64,000 nt of DNA, from assembly GCA_001931875.2 (NCBI GenBank), contig MSJH02000650.1, forward strand, positions 62,001-126,000, given 5' to 3'. A program made the position numbers and the translations under genes. This DNA is from Byssochlamys sp. IMV 00236 (taxonomy: Eukaryota > Ascomycota > Eurotiomycetes > Eurotiales > Thermoascaceae). This document shows, piece by piece, positions 10,816 through 22,517 of the stretch. The first letter of the stretch is position 1, and each line of letters begins with the position of its first letter. The notes under the pieces were generated by a model. That model was not told where the DNA came from. It saw only the letters and a list, made by a program, of their open reading frames with translations, and searched no databases.

Positions 10816-12660
10816 ATGATCGCGAATTCCACAAAGCGAGCGACCATCGCGGTCTGGACGCTGGCCGACAGTTACAGTGCGTTGCCGCCTTCCTCTTCGT
10901 TGCCCTGATCTTTGATCCCCTCAGTCGATCCCTAGGGCAATGTCATGATTGTTCTGCCAATGTACTATTATTAGATCTTTCTGACCGTATCTTGTAAAAC
11001 AGGCTTCATCGCGTTGTTCGCACGCCGCCATTCTTCCGAATCCTTGCGCAATGGCAGCCGGAATCCTAGGCGGCGGCATTTCCACAGTTATTTCGTGACA
11101 CACCTACCATCGTCGTCTCTGCATCCAGATTCGAGAGCGCCGTCTCCATCCTTTCACAAACTTCCTCGTGCAGCTTCTACGCCTCATACGGGGGAAATAT
11201 CGCAGCCCCCCGCCGTACTACAGCCCTTGGCGGGACGAGAAACAACCGTTGTCCGAATTCCGCTTCGCAGTGCTAAGCATCACTTTGGGGCTTCTTTCTC
11301 CAGAGGATCTCGTCCTTACAATGAAGACACGTACCAGGCTGGCGTGATTGAGATCCCCGCATTTGCGAAGCGAGTACCGCGATCTTTAACAATTCGGCGA
11401 CGGAACGCACCTCTGAATGAAACTCGAGGAGCGGAAAGTGCAAGCGGAGATCCCCAGGTGTTCTACTTCGGGATATTTGATGGCCATGGTGGTTCTGAGT
11501 GCAGCGAATTTCTGCGGGATAGTCTGCACACATATATTGAAGACACAGCGGCAGATTTTGAGTTGCAGTCAAGTTTGAGGAGACGGGATGACGCCGCTTC
11601 GTCTGAGTTACTGGGGGAGCAGTACGAAGATGCACAAGACTCTGATGCCGCACTGCCCATTATGCAGCACGGCAATAGGCGACGAATCGGAGAACTGGAG
11701 AGGAGCATGTTGGACGAATGGAAATACCTTGTAGGAGGGTACTTCAGGCGATTTAGACCCGCTCACTTCACTTACTACGGGGAAGACGAGTGCGGAAGCC
11801 GTGCAGATAGCTCGACACCTGCGAATAAGAATGAGACAAATAGCAGCGTCAGCATTGAAGAAGTCATGGAATACGCTTTCCTTCGTGCGGACCTTGACTT
11901 TGTCTCTGCGCAAGCTTCGAAGCGTGACAGCGACGTTGTCCAGGCAGACAAACCGCTGAACGAAGACGAGATCCTGGAGAAACCTAGTCGAACGCGAACG
12001 CCGCAGATTGGAGGGCGTGAAAGGTTCAAGGGTGGAAGCACCTGCAGCGTTGCTATGATCTCAACTCCCACACCGATACCTTTTTGGCACCCTTCTGCCC
12101 CGTCCTCCCTCCTCATCTCTCACGTTGGCGATACGAGGATTCTCTTGTGCTCCACTGCCAGTGGCGAGGCTATTCCGGTTACTTCTGTTCACCACCCGTC
12201 TTCACCTATTGAGGGCAGTCGATTGCGCAGATATGCGGCAACTTTTGTCACCGATTCCTTCGGCGAAGAACGCATGAGCGGATTAGCAAACACTCGGGCT
12301 TTTGGGGACATTCGGTCAAAGCGGATCGGCGTTTCTGCAGAACCGGAGATCAGACGGATTGAAATGGGACCTGCAGAGTACTCGTTTCTTGTGCTCATGT
12401 CAGACGGAGTGAGTGATGCTCTGTCGGATCAGGAAGTTGCAGATATTATCAAAGAGGCCAAAACCCCCGACCAAGGAGCCAAAGATGTTGTGAACTTTGC
12501 TACGGAGGTGAGTGATGTAGGCGATAACGCGACCTGCTTGGTTGTACGCTTAGGTGGATGGGAGCGTCGGCTGGAAGGCGGATTGGGGAGCATGGGTACG
12601 AAAGAGTCCCGGGACTGGAGAAGACAGGAGGCTACGGATCCGCGCAGGTCACGGACGTGA
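10816..12660 (+). CDS. ptc6: PP2C-family Ser/Thr phosphatase, Ptc6-like
   Basis: The main exon is open from 11003 to 12660, but its first in-frame Met is well inside, so an upstream exon is needed. I propose exon 1 at 10816-10876 (MIANSTKRATIAVWTLADSY) and an intron 10877-11002 (GTGCGT donor, aaaacag acceptor), which joins in phase and gives 572 aa. Metal-binding motifs of the PPM/PP2C family are visible: RPYNEDTYQ (about residue 125), FGIFDGHGG (about 176-184), SHVGDTRILL, LANTRAFGD, LMSDGVSDAL and the terminal DNATCLVVRL. An acidic/Arg-rich insert of about 150 aa separates the second and third blocks. The Arg/Ser-rich, acid-poor N-terminus resembles a mitochondrial presequence, consistent with yeast Ptc6, which is mitochondrial; localisation is inferred. 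The start exon is the least certain part. Confidence 0.85.
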
Positions 12661-14123
12661 ACACGCCAGATTCGAGAAGCAGTAGTAGAATTTTGAAGTT
12701 TTTATATCTATATAGGTTTGCATTGCATTTTCCGGCTGCGGGGGCTTTAAATTCCAGCAATAGGACAGTCTGGGTGCTAGAATTGGTGCATATTCTTTGA
12801 TATTTCTGTACATGGCCAGGTGCAATTGCTAGTAACAGCAATAAAATGGTGGTAGTTTTGTTTGGGAACAAACAATCTGTTCTAACATCTAGCTTAATCA
12901 TTTAGTTCCAAGTGGCATGTTTACTTATCCTTTTCTCCCACGCTGTTCCCTTTGGAGTTTCTCTCTATCAGAAGTGATCTCCGTTCAAACCATCCCAGAG
13001 CTTATGCCTCATTCCTGCTGTTCTAGTTGCACCAGCATTCTATATTATCTTCAAAAGGACTGAGTATATACAGTGGATTTCATCTATCTGTTAATGATTA
13101 GATGTGGCGTTCTCCCGCAGCAGAGAAAGGATTTACTTCGAGCTGTTATCCGGATGCCCATGTGTGATCTCCGCTTATTCTCCATCCCCAACATTGTCTG
13201 GATCATCCATTGGCGTAATCAGGAGTGGGCACCTAGTGCCCACTCTCAAGGGAATGAACAATTGCATAACGTTGAATCCGATCATCCTCAAGGATCTCGA
13301 CTGTTCCACCCGCTGGTCCAAAATGATAGCCTTGATTGAGCAAGTTTTGATAGGGCCATTAGGCTGGTATTTGCGGTCTTGACGGGCGTTGTATGCGGAG
13401 ATGGATGAATTGCATCTAAAAGGATCTTATTGATCTATTAAATAATGATAGCTTTCTCTCAGTTCCACATGTAAGGCCTCGAGACGAAGAGGTTTTTTTG
13501 TGAATATAGATGCTCGAAAATGACGTCCTCAGAATTGGACAGAATTCCGAAAACTGAGTAGTTCGGCTTTACAGTTTGCTTTCGGCTGTCCTGAACCGCA
13601 GCAAGATAGATTATGAGCTGTGGCAAGCCACTTTTCGTGGTGTCCAACTTCTTAGTCTCCCTAAAAGGAAATCTTTTAACAATAAATTATACAGAATGTT
13701 AAGAAAAAAGACATATATCACGATTAGCATAGTGTCTAATTCTGTCTTAAGCTTTTGCCGTGGGAAAGACACCAATCAACCTTTCTTTTTTTTTCCCCCA
13801 ATGAGCTGCTTTCTATTAAGATTGGCATCTCAGGGAACCAGTTCAAATGCCTATTGGCATTTTGGTCGTCGAGGCGACCGAGGCGATCGCAAAAAATGAT
13901 ATCGATAATTCTGGAGATAGATTTGGATGCAGCGTATATGAAGTATGACGGAAGTCGACTGCACGACTAGACCAAAAAGGGGAACTCCTTAGAGGTCCCG
14001 AGTGGCCCCTAGGTCTGTTAAAATATTTAGACGAGGATATAGCGGTTATCGAATTGTCTAGAGATTAAAACATGTTATTTTGAGTCAAGAAGTAGCAATA
14101 TTCAGAGTGCCAGCCCAGATATC
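12661..14123. other. Intergenic, 1.5 kb
   Basis: No gene is supported. An open stretch at 13104-13382 (AFSRSRERIYFELLSGCPC in one frame) has plausible composition but no recognised family and no start, and may be a relic. The rest is AT-rich with homopolymer runs near 13787-13800. Confidence 0.45.
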
Positions 14124-14999
14124 TCAAACCTTGGGATGTACATTCCAGACCAGTTCCGCGATGATTTCCATCTCCGACTTATCCAGGATAATATCCCCTT
14201 CGCCAGGGTTAGCGGGACGAAGGAAGAAGTGTTCGAAAGGAAGCGTTAGGGGATGGCCTGTCACGTCGATGGGGTCCTCTTCTTTCTGGGACATAACAAT
14301 ATGCCCAGTCACTTCCGCAACTTTCTTATTCTTGTCCTGCCGCGTTGGCCGTGGGATTAATTCCCACTTTTCAACGGTGCTCTCTTTTCTTTCTGTATGA
14401 ATAGAAATGGTGAGAGCTGTCTTCAGGTCACCATCTGCTTCCAACAGCCACCAGCGAGCGTCATCCGCAAGCTTCACTTTCTCTTCAGAGTATCCGGCTT
14501 CGATAATCACCGTGGGCCAGAGGGGAGAGCGGCCTTGCGGGAGATCCTTGGGGCGGTACGTCTTATCAGCTGCTTTCGTGCGCCCGTTCGATGTAATCGA
14601 GACTTGTCCCATCTGTTGCAGCTGTAAGCCCAACCCATTCATGAGTGTGAATTTGCCGACAATCAGAGTATTGAGGCCTTCATGTGCTTGCTCATGGACT
14701 GCAGTCCTCATCTTCACGAGAAGTAGACTGTGGTCTGGAATGTATTCGAAGGAAGAGTTACTGAAAATCCTCTTTTGCGGATCAGGGCTTGAGAAAGTCT
14801 CTGAAAATGTTTTCTCGCCCACGTTAGACATGATAAAGAACTGGCTTCTACGGCCAGTCGTGTCTTTCTCAAAGGCATGATATTCACTGTCAAGGACTTC
14901 AAGGAAGTGCTGTTCCCCGCAATACTGGTATTCACTAGTTGCAGGACTGACATGCAATAGCTGTTGATAGCTATTCTTCTTACCTGCTGTCACTGCCAT
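14124..14999 (-). CDS. PD-(D/E)XK/Uma2-like fold protein (uncharacterised)
   Basis: A single exon of 291 aa starting MAVTAGKKNSYQQLL. The central segment WPTVIIEAGYSEEKVKLADD (about residues 170-190), followed by ARWWLLEADGDLKTAL, fits a recurrent fungal pattern (an acidic residue, then V-E-x-G-[YW]-[SP]-E, then a DA-x-WWL helix and a G-x-[LV]-K strand) that I associate with the Uma2/restriction-endonuclease-like fold. An upstream Asp (AADKTYRP) could be the first catalytic acid. The N-terminal 100 residues lack a recognisable motif. No signal peptide or membrane segment is seen. Nuclease activity is not shown; in fungi such proteins are uncharacterised. A second, gap-broken member lies at 47090-48134. 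Confidence 0.7.
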   Translation of the reverse strand: MAVTAGKKNSYQQLLHVSPATSEYQYCGEQHFLEVLDSEYHAFEKDTTGRRSQFFIMSNVGEKTFSETFSSPDPQKRIFSNSSFEYIPDHSLLLVKMRTAVHEQAHEGLNTLIVGKFTLMNGLGLQLQQMGQVSITSNGRTKAADKTYRPKDLPQGRSPLWPTVIIEAGYSEEKVKLADDARWWLLEADGDLKTALTISIHTERKESTVEKWELIPRPTRQDKNKKVAEVTGHIVMSQKEEDPIDVTGHPLTLPFEHFFLRPANPGEGDIILDKSEMEIIAELVWNVHPKV

Positions 15000-15920
15000 G
15001 ATGACTGAAGTGCTGGATATGATAATCTCCGCTTGTGGTAACAGGCAGCTGGAGCCGAAGTCGAGGTGCTCCTATATTCATGAGAAATCTAAAGAAATCG
15101 TTCCGGTTATGCCACCTGGTTTATAAGTCTCCAGGATTGGACAATATACCGGTATTTAAACGTACATACTTATGCTTCGGCTTCTAGGGAAGGTCTACGA
15201 AATGATGTCACCGCATGTCCCAAAGTCTCTCTACAACATCAAAGTTACGCATGCTATCAAGTATGTATTAGATTGGAGGTGACTTTTGACACAACAAGTC
15301 GAGAAGTGTAAACCGTGCCAAGAGAGATTTGCTCCACATGGACCTGTAACCTAAAACTACAATGAAATTGTATGTTATTATGTTGTAGTACTAGTCTCCT
15401 GCCCATTACCTAGGTAGCGGCTTAAGTAGCCAGGCTAGGAGTTAGATAGCCAGACTGAGTTCTCCCGACAGTTCTATCATCTGTATATCTGCGTCCTAAT
15501 TTATCTTCTGATCCATGGTCTCACAAATTATTTATCTGCATATATGTATGCTGACTACCAGTAACTGCTGTTGCCTTCCCGAGTTGGGTCTTGGTTTATT
15601 CCACGGGGTAATCTATGGAGGATGGGAACGTCCACCAATAGATGCGGATTTAGCCCGACTGCATCGCAACTGTACTTAACTGGGCGCATCATCATGCTTA
15701 TCTCCTCGCTTCCAATTTGCGATTAGATTAGAAGATAGCCGAGTTGGAGTCTGCCGAAACATCGCATGTGGACTGTGATCTGGCGAATATTCCATCTCCT
15801 GTCCTCTTGAGATGGCCTTGGTGCTGATCATCGTTACCCATAAATTATAGGGATAAGAATAATCACTTAACGACCGTTCACCCTTCTAAAAACGAGCTTC
15901 ACCCAGCCGTCGATTTCAAA
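15000..15920. other. Intergenic between divergent genes, 0.9 kb
   Basis: AT-rich. It serves as the upstream region of both the Uma2-like gene (minus) and the dipeptidase (plus). I see no RNA gene or long repeat. Confidence 0.5.
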
Positions 15921-17382
15921 ATGGACGGGGCATCCGCGCAACGCTCACAAAGATCATTTCCAACGTTATATCTTTTTATTTCTTCGATAATTATAATTCT
16001 TGCATATGTCAATCCTTTCAGCTGGTCGTTTCTCTCCTTCATCGAGAATGAAATTGACCCTAATGACTACATGGCGCGCACGCGACATATTCTATCGACC
16101 ACTCCATTGATCGATGGCCATAACGACCTACCGTATTTGATGCGGGAGCAGCTCAGAAACAAGATTTACGGGTCGAGCTTCAGAGATGGACTGCTCAGCC
16201 ATACCGATATTGCCAAAATGAGGAAGGGCCTGATGGGAGGGCAGTTCTGGAGCGTCTATGTCCCATGCCCCGGAGCAGTGAACGTAACGGAGGCAGCGCC
16301 AGTTGAGCCTGGAATAGATGATCCAAATGTATGTACGGTTGACGACATTGAATATTCCCTCGAACCTTTTCGGTCTGCGATATACTGGAGCTAAACATCT
16401 ATCTATCACAGTGGGCAGTTCGGGATACTCTGGAACAGATCGACGTAACAAAGCGCTTCGTGGCAGAATATTCCGATACGTTTCAACTATGCACAACACC
16501 TAGCTGTGCTCGATCTGCATTTAATGCTGGAAAGATTGCTAGTATGATTGGTATTGAGGGCGGCCACCAGACGGGAAATTCGCTAGGGGCTATTCGAATA
16601 ATGTTCGACATGGGAGCTCGTTATATAACTTTGACTCATAATTGCGATAACGCCTTCGGTACGGCCTGGACTACGGTGGATTCAGGGAAGGAGGATAAGG
16701 GCCTGACATCATTTGGTCGAGAGTTTGTAAGAGAGCTGAACAGACTAGGGATGATGATCGACCTTGCCCATGTGTCCCACAATACGATGCGAGATGTACT
16801 AGCCATAACACGTGCACCCGTCATATTTTCGCACTCTGGGGCATATAGCGTCGAGCCACACCTGAGACATGCACCAGATGACGTTTTGAGAAGCATGAAG
16901 GAGAATGGCGGCGTGATCATGGTGCCTTTCGTGACTCAGTTTCTCAACATAGAGCACCCGGAGAATGCTACCGTCGAAGATGTGGTTGACCATATTATGA
17001 GAATTGCAGAATTAGCAGGCTGGGATCATGTGGGCATAGGCTCCGATTTTGATGGGACGCCGACCGTTCCGAAAGGATTAGAGGTCTGTTTTGACTGTTC
17101 TCTTGCACGGAATCATAAACTGACATGCCACTGAAACTGACTGTTCAATAGGACGCCTCTCAATATCCCAATCTTATCGCGGCTCTTCTAGCGCGTGGTG
17201 TAACAGATGCGCAAGCACGTGGGGTGGCTGGTGAAAATATACTTCGTGCGTGGAGGAAGATTGAAGATGTAGCTCAAGGGATCCAAAAAGAGGAAAGGCC
17301 AAATGAAGAGGTGTGGGAAGGAAGATCATGGGGCCCTGAAAACATCGACTTGCCGCGCATGTTTGAGCGTTGTCGCGGGTGA
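15921..17382 (+). CDS. Membrane dipeptidase (peptidase family M19)
   Basis: Three exons: 15921-16328, 16412-17083 and 17152-17382 (436 aa). An N-terminal hydrophobic segment (about residues 15-30, [16 protein letters not shown]) after a short polar head predicts a signal anchor. The zinc dipeptidase core follows: DGHNDLP with His67/Asp69, IGIEGGH with Glu185 as the bridging ligand, HNCDNAF, DLAHVSH and FSHSGAYS with the two His ligands, and GIGSDFDG near the end. Family enzymes hydrolyse dipeptides and related amide bonds with two zinc ions, typically at the cell surface or in secretory compartments. All expected metal ligands are present, so activity is likely. The C-terminus ([16 protein letters not shown]) is typical of the family. 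Confidence 0.92.
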
Positions 17383-18490
17383 GAGATGTTTCTCTATGCT
17401 AAGTACTATGAGTCTCTGTATATACGATACCAGTACTATCCGCAGAAAGAGCCTCCTATGAGTGCATAAAGAAAAAGAAATATGCGCGGGCAACAGGACA
17501 ATGAGTAGTGAAGTTAAAGTATAAACGGTTATGCGGATAGTCTGCTATCCCATAGTTACACGCGATGGCTTAACTATTTTAGGGATTGTCTTTAACTAGG
17601 TCTTAGGGCCCCTTAACTATCTTCTAGAGGCTCTTTAACTAGATTAGTTATCAAGCTTCTCTGCCTAATTCCAGTGGTCACGTGAAACGAGCCGCAGACC
17701 GATTAGGAACATCCTCAACCGCAGGGGATACATACAATTACAAGCATACATTAATTGGGTCGTTAACGGCATTAAACACCCTTTTCTAGAAGTGGACGTT
17801 ATCTAAGTAACCGCGTCTCTGCCTAGCTTGAAAATCTCTCACTAACTAGTAACGTGAAGCCTGAGGGCACAGTCCTTGATCGCCGATCCCACTCTAGCAA
17901 TCCCCCGGACTAGCCGCAGCCATTTCCTCCTTTCCCTGCGCCAACCGGTCCAAGCTAAACGAGAACACCTGCCACGCAGGAGAAAACGTCCTTATCATCT
18001 TATCTAACACTCACACGACCAGGCTTTTCCTGGACAAACTCGTACTTGGACGGCAGTTATTGCGCACCTTGTTATCTGAACAATCGAGCTTCAGGGCCCG
18101 GTTCTCTGCGTCATTGATTTCTCCTTTTCTTTTCTATTGAAGCTCCGGCATTTAGGATCGCGGGTGCGCCTTGACATCTTTTTGCCTTGAGAATGTAAGT
18201 CTGCTTCCCACTGCTGAAATCCGCACAATGATGCAAAGATGGCGCGTTTGTATTTGTATGTCTGTTGGGTATTGGAGGAGATCTGCTTGCTGACAGATGT
18301 GATCGCTAAGCAGCCCGTGCCTTTTACGATTGACACGTCTCCGGAAAGCTCCTAGGACAGACAGATTGCGGACCTTGCTTAGGTCTGCGCCTCTGGATAG
18401 TCGATCGGGGAAGCCACTCGCACAGATTCTTGTGTCTGCCATCATCGGATCATACATCAACCTCCTCCGCACCACAATCTCACAATCAAT
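17383..18490. other. Intergenic, 1.1 kb
   Basis: Contains the phased minisatellite at 17570-17656 and, nearer 18490, the promoter and leader of PIS1. Short ORFs on the minus strand (18091-18475) are not convincing. Confidence 0.5.
17570..17656. repeat. Degenerate 21-22 bp minisatellite, four TTAACTA units
   Basis: The heptamer TTAACTA occurs at 17570, 17592, 17613 and 17635, i.e. at spacings of 22, 21 and 22 bp. Between heptamers, the units share a loose CTTAGGG/CTAGAGG core. The period is close to two helical turns. Its function is unknown. Confidence 0.7.
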
Positions 18491-19515
18491 ATGAGCGCTC
18501 GCACGAGAAGACAGAAGGCTGCTGCTGCGGCCGAGATCGACGTCTCACCCGGTGGTAATGCTGCATTGATTTCCAACGAGGTGAACGACCCCACCGTTGT
18601 AGAAGAGCCCGATGAGAACGTCTTCCTCTTCTACCCGAACGTGATTGGTAAGTGCTGGAAAGAATATGGTCTTTTGTTGACACGCGACCTAACTGTCTAC
18701 TAGGTTACTCGCGAATCGTTTTAGCCGTAGCTTCACTTTACTACATGCCCCTGCATCCCCGAACCTGCTCCCTTCTATACAGTATATCGTGTCTACTAGA
18801 CGCGCTGGATGGCGTGGCGGCGCGTCATTTCAACCAGTCCACCACATTCGGCGCGGTCTTGGATATGGTCACGGATCGCTGTACGACCGCCTGTCTGCTC
18901 GTCTTCCTGAGCTCCGCTTGGCCGCGATGGGCCATCCTGTTCCAAGGTCTGATTAGCTTGGATCTGGCCAGTCACTACATGCACATGTACGCTACCTTGT
19001 CCATGGGCGGCGCAGGCCAAAGCCACAAAAAGGTTGATTCCAGCCGCAGCTGGATTCTTTACCAATATTACCACAGCAGGGTATGTTCGTTGCCTCCGGT
19101 GTCCTCCGGGGGGTTTGCTAACACTGTATGTGTATAGACTGTACTGTTCATATGCTGTGCCTTGAACGAGCTCTTCTTCATCGGGCTCTATCTTCTTTCC
19201 TTTTCGTCGCCCATCTTATCGCCATCTCTCCTGCAGCCAATTCCTGCTTCTCAGGGCCAGTCTGCTCAGCCAGGAAATCCTGCGCACCCGGTCCCGACCA
19301 GCCTGTTCGCGAGTCCTTGGAGTGCTGGGGCTCTGGAGTTGGCCCGTGCCAACAAGATGGACAGCTTCTGGCCGTGGGTGATTACTGGTATCTCGGCACC
19401 CGTTATGGCTATTAAGCAATTTATCAACGTGGTACAGTTGGTCAAGGCTAGCAGGTGGCTTGCGGAGGGTGATTTGGCCAACCGGAAAGCTGCTCGCGCC
19501 GTCAAGGCGACTTAA
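18491..19515 (+). CDS. pis1: CDP-diacylglycerol-inositol 3-phosphatidyltransferase (PI synthase)
   Basis: Three exons: 18491-18647, 18704-19080 and 19138-19515 (303 aa). It catalyses CDP-diacylglycerol + myo-inositol to phosphatidylinositol + CMP in the ER membrane. The CDP-alcohol phosphotransferase signature D-G-x2-A-R-x8-G-x3-D-x3-D is complete: Asp88-Gly89, Ala92-Arg93, Gly102, Asp106 and Asp110. Hydrophobic segments surround it (about 54-68, 76-86, 112-130, 135-150) and two more lie in exon 3. The N-terminal 48 residues are polar and charged. Compared with yeast Pis1 (about 220 aa) it is longer, with the extra length in the N-terminal tail and in a Pro/Ser/Gln-rich loop (about 202-230). 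Confidence 0.95.
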
Positions 19516-20311
19516 GTCTGTTTCCAGACACGGAGCACACAGGTCCTCCAGCCATTGACCCTGCTAAGGATGATGCCATAAGAGTCTGACTTCATGTTCT
19601 ACTCTTCGCTTTGTGGGAACTTCCACTCACGGCGACTTTCTCCACGCAAAACCGACTATCACATCTCGAGCTCTGGAGTTCGGGTTACAGGCCTTGGTTA
19701 AGGGGTTCACCATGGTCGCATTGGTTCTTGCATTCTCTCTTACTCCTTTGTTGTGGGCGTTTGGACAGCGTCTGTGGATTCAGGTGACGGCCCCTTCATC
19801 GATGGTCCAAGTAGCGGCGCTTTTTGCCTCTCTTCAGCGGACCAGATTTGTTGCAGTTTCGATCTGGTCTTTTTCTCTGCACTAATGTATGTAATATTTG
19901 TCTCTGTGTAGACAGGGCTGGGACGCCGGGATAAGGGCGGCAGGTAGTACATGGTTGGTGGTGGTCAAAATATAGAATTCCCGGTTGTTTCTTGAACATG
20001 ACGGTAATAATAGAAGAGGCCATCAGCTAGTTAGTTATATTATTATGATCTCCAAGCTCTTTCCACCGCATTAACTAGTTATTCTATGAAACCCCCTGAA
20101 CTGCGAACTCCGCGGCCAGCCGAGATCAAAGTCAATGGTCAGCAACCTGGAGCTCCGGTGTCGGCGCGCGGGGTCTCAGCGTGCCGACCCCGCCAGCAAC
20201 TTTCCCGTCAGCAAGAGAGAGACCATCTTATTATTTCACGTCCTTATTCAGTCTGCTTTTCTCCTTGACTTCTTATAAGAAAAGATAGACCAGGTCCTAT
20301 ATTCATCCATA
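19516..20311. other. Intergenic, 0.8 kb; LEU2 promoter
   Basis: Contains the PIS1 3' flank and the LEU2 upstream region with a CCG-N4-CGG element. ORFs here have no recognised homology. Confidence 0.5.
20155..20164. promoter_or_regulatory. Candidate Leu3/LeuB-type binding site
   Basis: CCGGTGTCGG has the CCG-N4-CGG everted half-site layout bound by the Zn2Cys6 regulator Leu3 (yeast) and its Aspergillus counterpart LeuB, which control leucine genes. It sits 148 bp before the LEU2 ATG. Site function is inferred from motif and position. Confidence 0.5.
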
Positions 20312-21821
20312 ATGCCGTCCTATAACATTGTCGTGTTTGCAGGTGACCACTGTGGTCCTGAGGTATGTTTCTGTCCTCTCCAAGCTTTTATCTGACCCGT
20401 GAGTAATCAGCTGTATGTTAATGGCTAACGCATAACTCATAGGTCACTGCGGAGGCTCTGAAGGTGAGATTGCAGTCGAATCATCTCTTACACAGTTTCA
20501 ATGGGCTATATCTTCCGATGAATTCCCGGAATCGAGCTGTGGTTCGAGAACGAGTTCCTAACTTTCTGCCGTGTGTATTAGGTGCTCCGTACCGTGGAGA
20601 AGCACCGCGAGGACATTACCTTCAACTTCCAAGACCACCTTCTCGGTGGAGTAAGTAGCCCCTATCGATGTGGATGTGGACAGGACTCAATTTCTTATGA
20701 TCTGCGCGTACAGGCTTCAATTGACGCGACCGGTTCTCCGTTGACGGATGAGGCTCTCACCGCTGCGAAGAACGCTGATGCTGTCTTCCTGGGTGCTGTT
20801 GGTGGTCCGGTATGTCTTGTCTCTTCTCTAGCTCAGATCTACTTATGAGGACTAGCCCCAGGATCTGGTAACAAAATAACCAAAAGCTGACGACGTTAGA
20901 AATGGGGAACTGGTGCTGTTCGTCCCGAGCAGGGTATCCTTAAGCTGCGCAAGGAGATGGGCACGTTCGGCAACCTGCGACCATGCAACTTCGCTGCTCC
21001 CTCTCTCGTCGACATCTCTCCCCTCAAGGCTGACGTCTGCCGCGGCGTCGACTTCAACATCATCCGTGAATTGACCGGTGGTATCTACTTCGGCGACCGG
21101 AAAGAAGACAACGGTGACGGTCAGGCTATGGACACTGAACCGTACTCCCGCACTGAGATCGAGCGTATCGTCCGTCTCGCTGCTCACCTTGCCCTGCAGA
21201 ACGACCCGCCTCTCCCTGTCTGGAGTTTGGACAAGGCTAACGTCCTGGCTACGAGCCGTCTGTGGCGCAAGACTGTGACCGAAATCATGGAGAAGGAGTT
21301 CCCTCAGCTGAAGTACGGACACCATCTGATCGACTCCGCGGCCATGCTCATGATCAAGGAACCCCGTAAGCTGAACGGTATCATTGTCACGAGCAACCTG
21401 TTTGGAGACATCATCAGTGATGAGGCCAGCGTCATCCCTGGCTCCCTGGGTCTGCTGCCCTCCGCTAGTTTGAGCGGTATCCCTGACGGCAAGAGCAAGG
21501 TCAACGGTATCTACGAGCCTATCCACGGTAAGTACCCACAAACGTTACCATATTATAAGCCCTTCAAGATACTAACACGAAATCACAGGCTCTGCCCCAG
21601 ACATCGCCGGCAAGGGCATTGTCAACCCCGTCGCAGCCATCCTGTCCACCGCTATGCTCCTCCAGTACTCTCTCGGCCGCCAGGCTGAGGCCAAGCTCGT
21701 CGAAACAGCTGTGCGCAACGTCCTCGAGTCCGGTGTCCGCACCGGCGACATTGGAGGCAAGGCCACCACTCAGGAAGTCGGTGATGCCGTCGTTGCCGAG
21801 TTGGAGAAGCTCCTGAAGTAA
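20312..21821 (+). CDS. leu2: 3-Isopropylmalate dehydrogenase
   Basis: Six exons: 20312-20362, 20443-20463, 20582-20650, 20714-20809, 20900-21527 and 21589-21821 (365 aa, the usual family length). It performs the NAD-dependent oxidative decarboxylation of 3-isopropylmalate, the third dedicated step of leucine synthesis. Visible blocks are [16 protein letters not shown] at the N-terminus, [26 protein letters not shown], the [12 protein letters not shown] loop, [37 protein letters not shown] (the metal-binding Asp region) and [17 protein letters not shown] (the NAD-binding loop). Exon 2 is only 21 nt (VTAEALK) but is required for the conserved N-terminal strand-helix. A cytosolic location is expected, as no presequence is seen. 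The CCG-N4-CGG element upstream fits Leu3-type control. Confidence 0.96.
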
Positions 21822-22517
21822 AACAAACGAGACTGGAAATGCTATTCCATACTCCTAACCGATTAAAAAAAGATTAAAGAGATACCATGTGATGATAAAA
21901 ATGGATCTGCAATAACTAGTAATTACAATGCGTCAAATAGGCCGTGTCGATGGCAGGAGCAAAGATATGCGCTACTTCTAGTTCTTATCTAGAGTGTTCT
22001 CATTCGAACAGCGCAACCCTGCAGGCTGGGTTGATATTCCGTTGGACTGTGTCGGAGGATCAACTGACGGCTGGGGAGGAATTTTCTGCAAGGTGCATAT
22101 ATATATATGCATGAAACCGTGATACGCCCCTCCAGACAAAGTGTATACTTTCCAATATAAATGACATGAAGGTCACGACGCACTACTACATGCGAAATCC
22201 ACAATTTTAGATACTCCTTTTGACACGGAGAAACGTTTATAAATCTGTATAAGACATTGTATAGGAGTACCTGGGTATCGTCATAAAATAAAAGAGAAGT
22301 ATCAAAACAAAAACATGCAAATAAACCATCCCATAAAAGTCGGCCGTTTAACCAACCATTTCTGTTTTTTTCTTTCGCAGATTCGCACCATGCGCCCCCT
22401 CAAGCCCCGAAGGATGAAATGCAAATGCTAAAAGGATGCTCATAACCATGTGAAAGTGAAAATAGCTCGAAACGCCCATACCCTGCAGAATGGATAAACG
22501 TCCTTGATCATGTTGCT
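21822..22517. other. Intergenic between convergent genes, 0.7 kb
   Basis: AT-rich 3' flanks of LEU2 (plus) and APC10 (minus). No gene is supported. Confidence 0.5.

Noticed and set aside
20852..21541. 229-codon minus-strand ORF across LEU2
   Set aside because: Antisense shadow of the large LEU2 exon; its protein is low-complexity Val/Asp/Leu-rich with no family resemblance.
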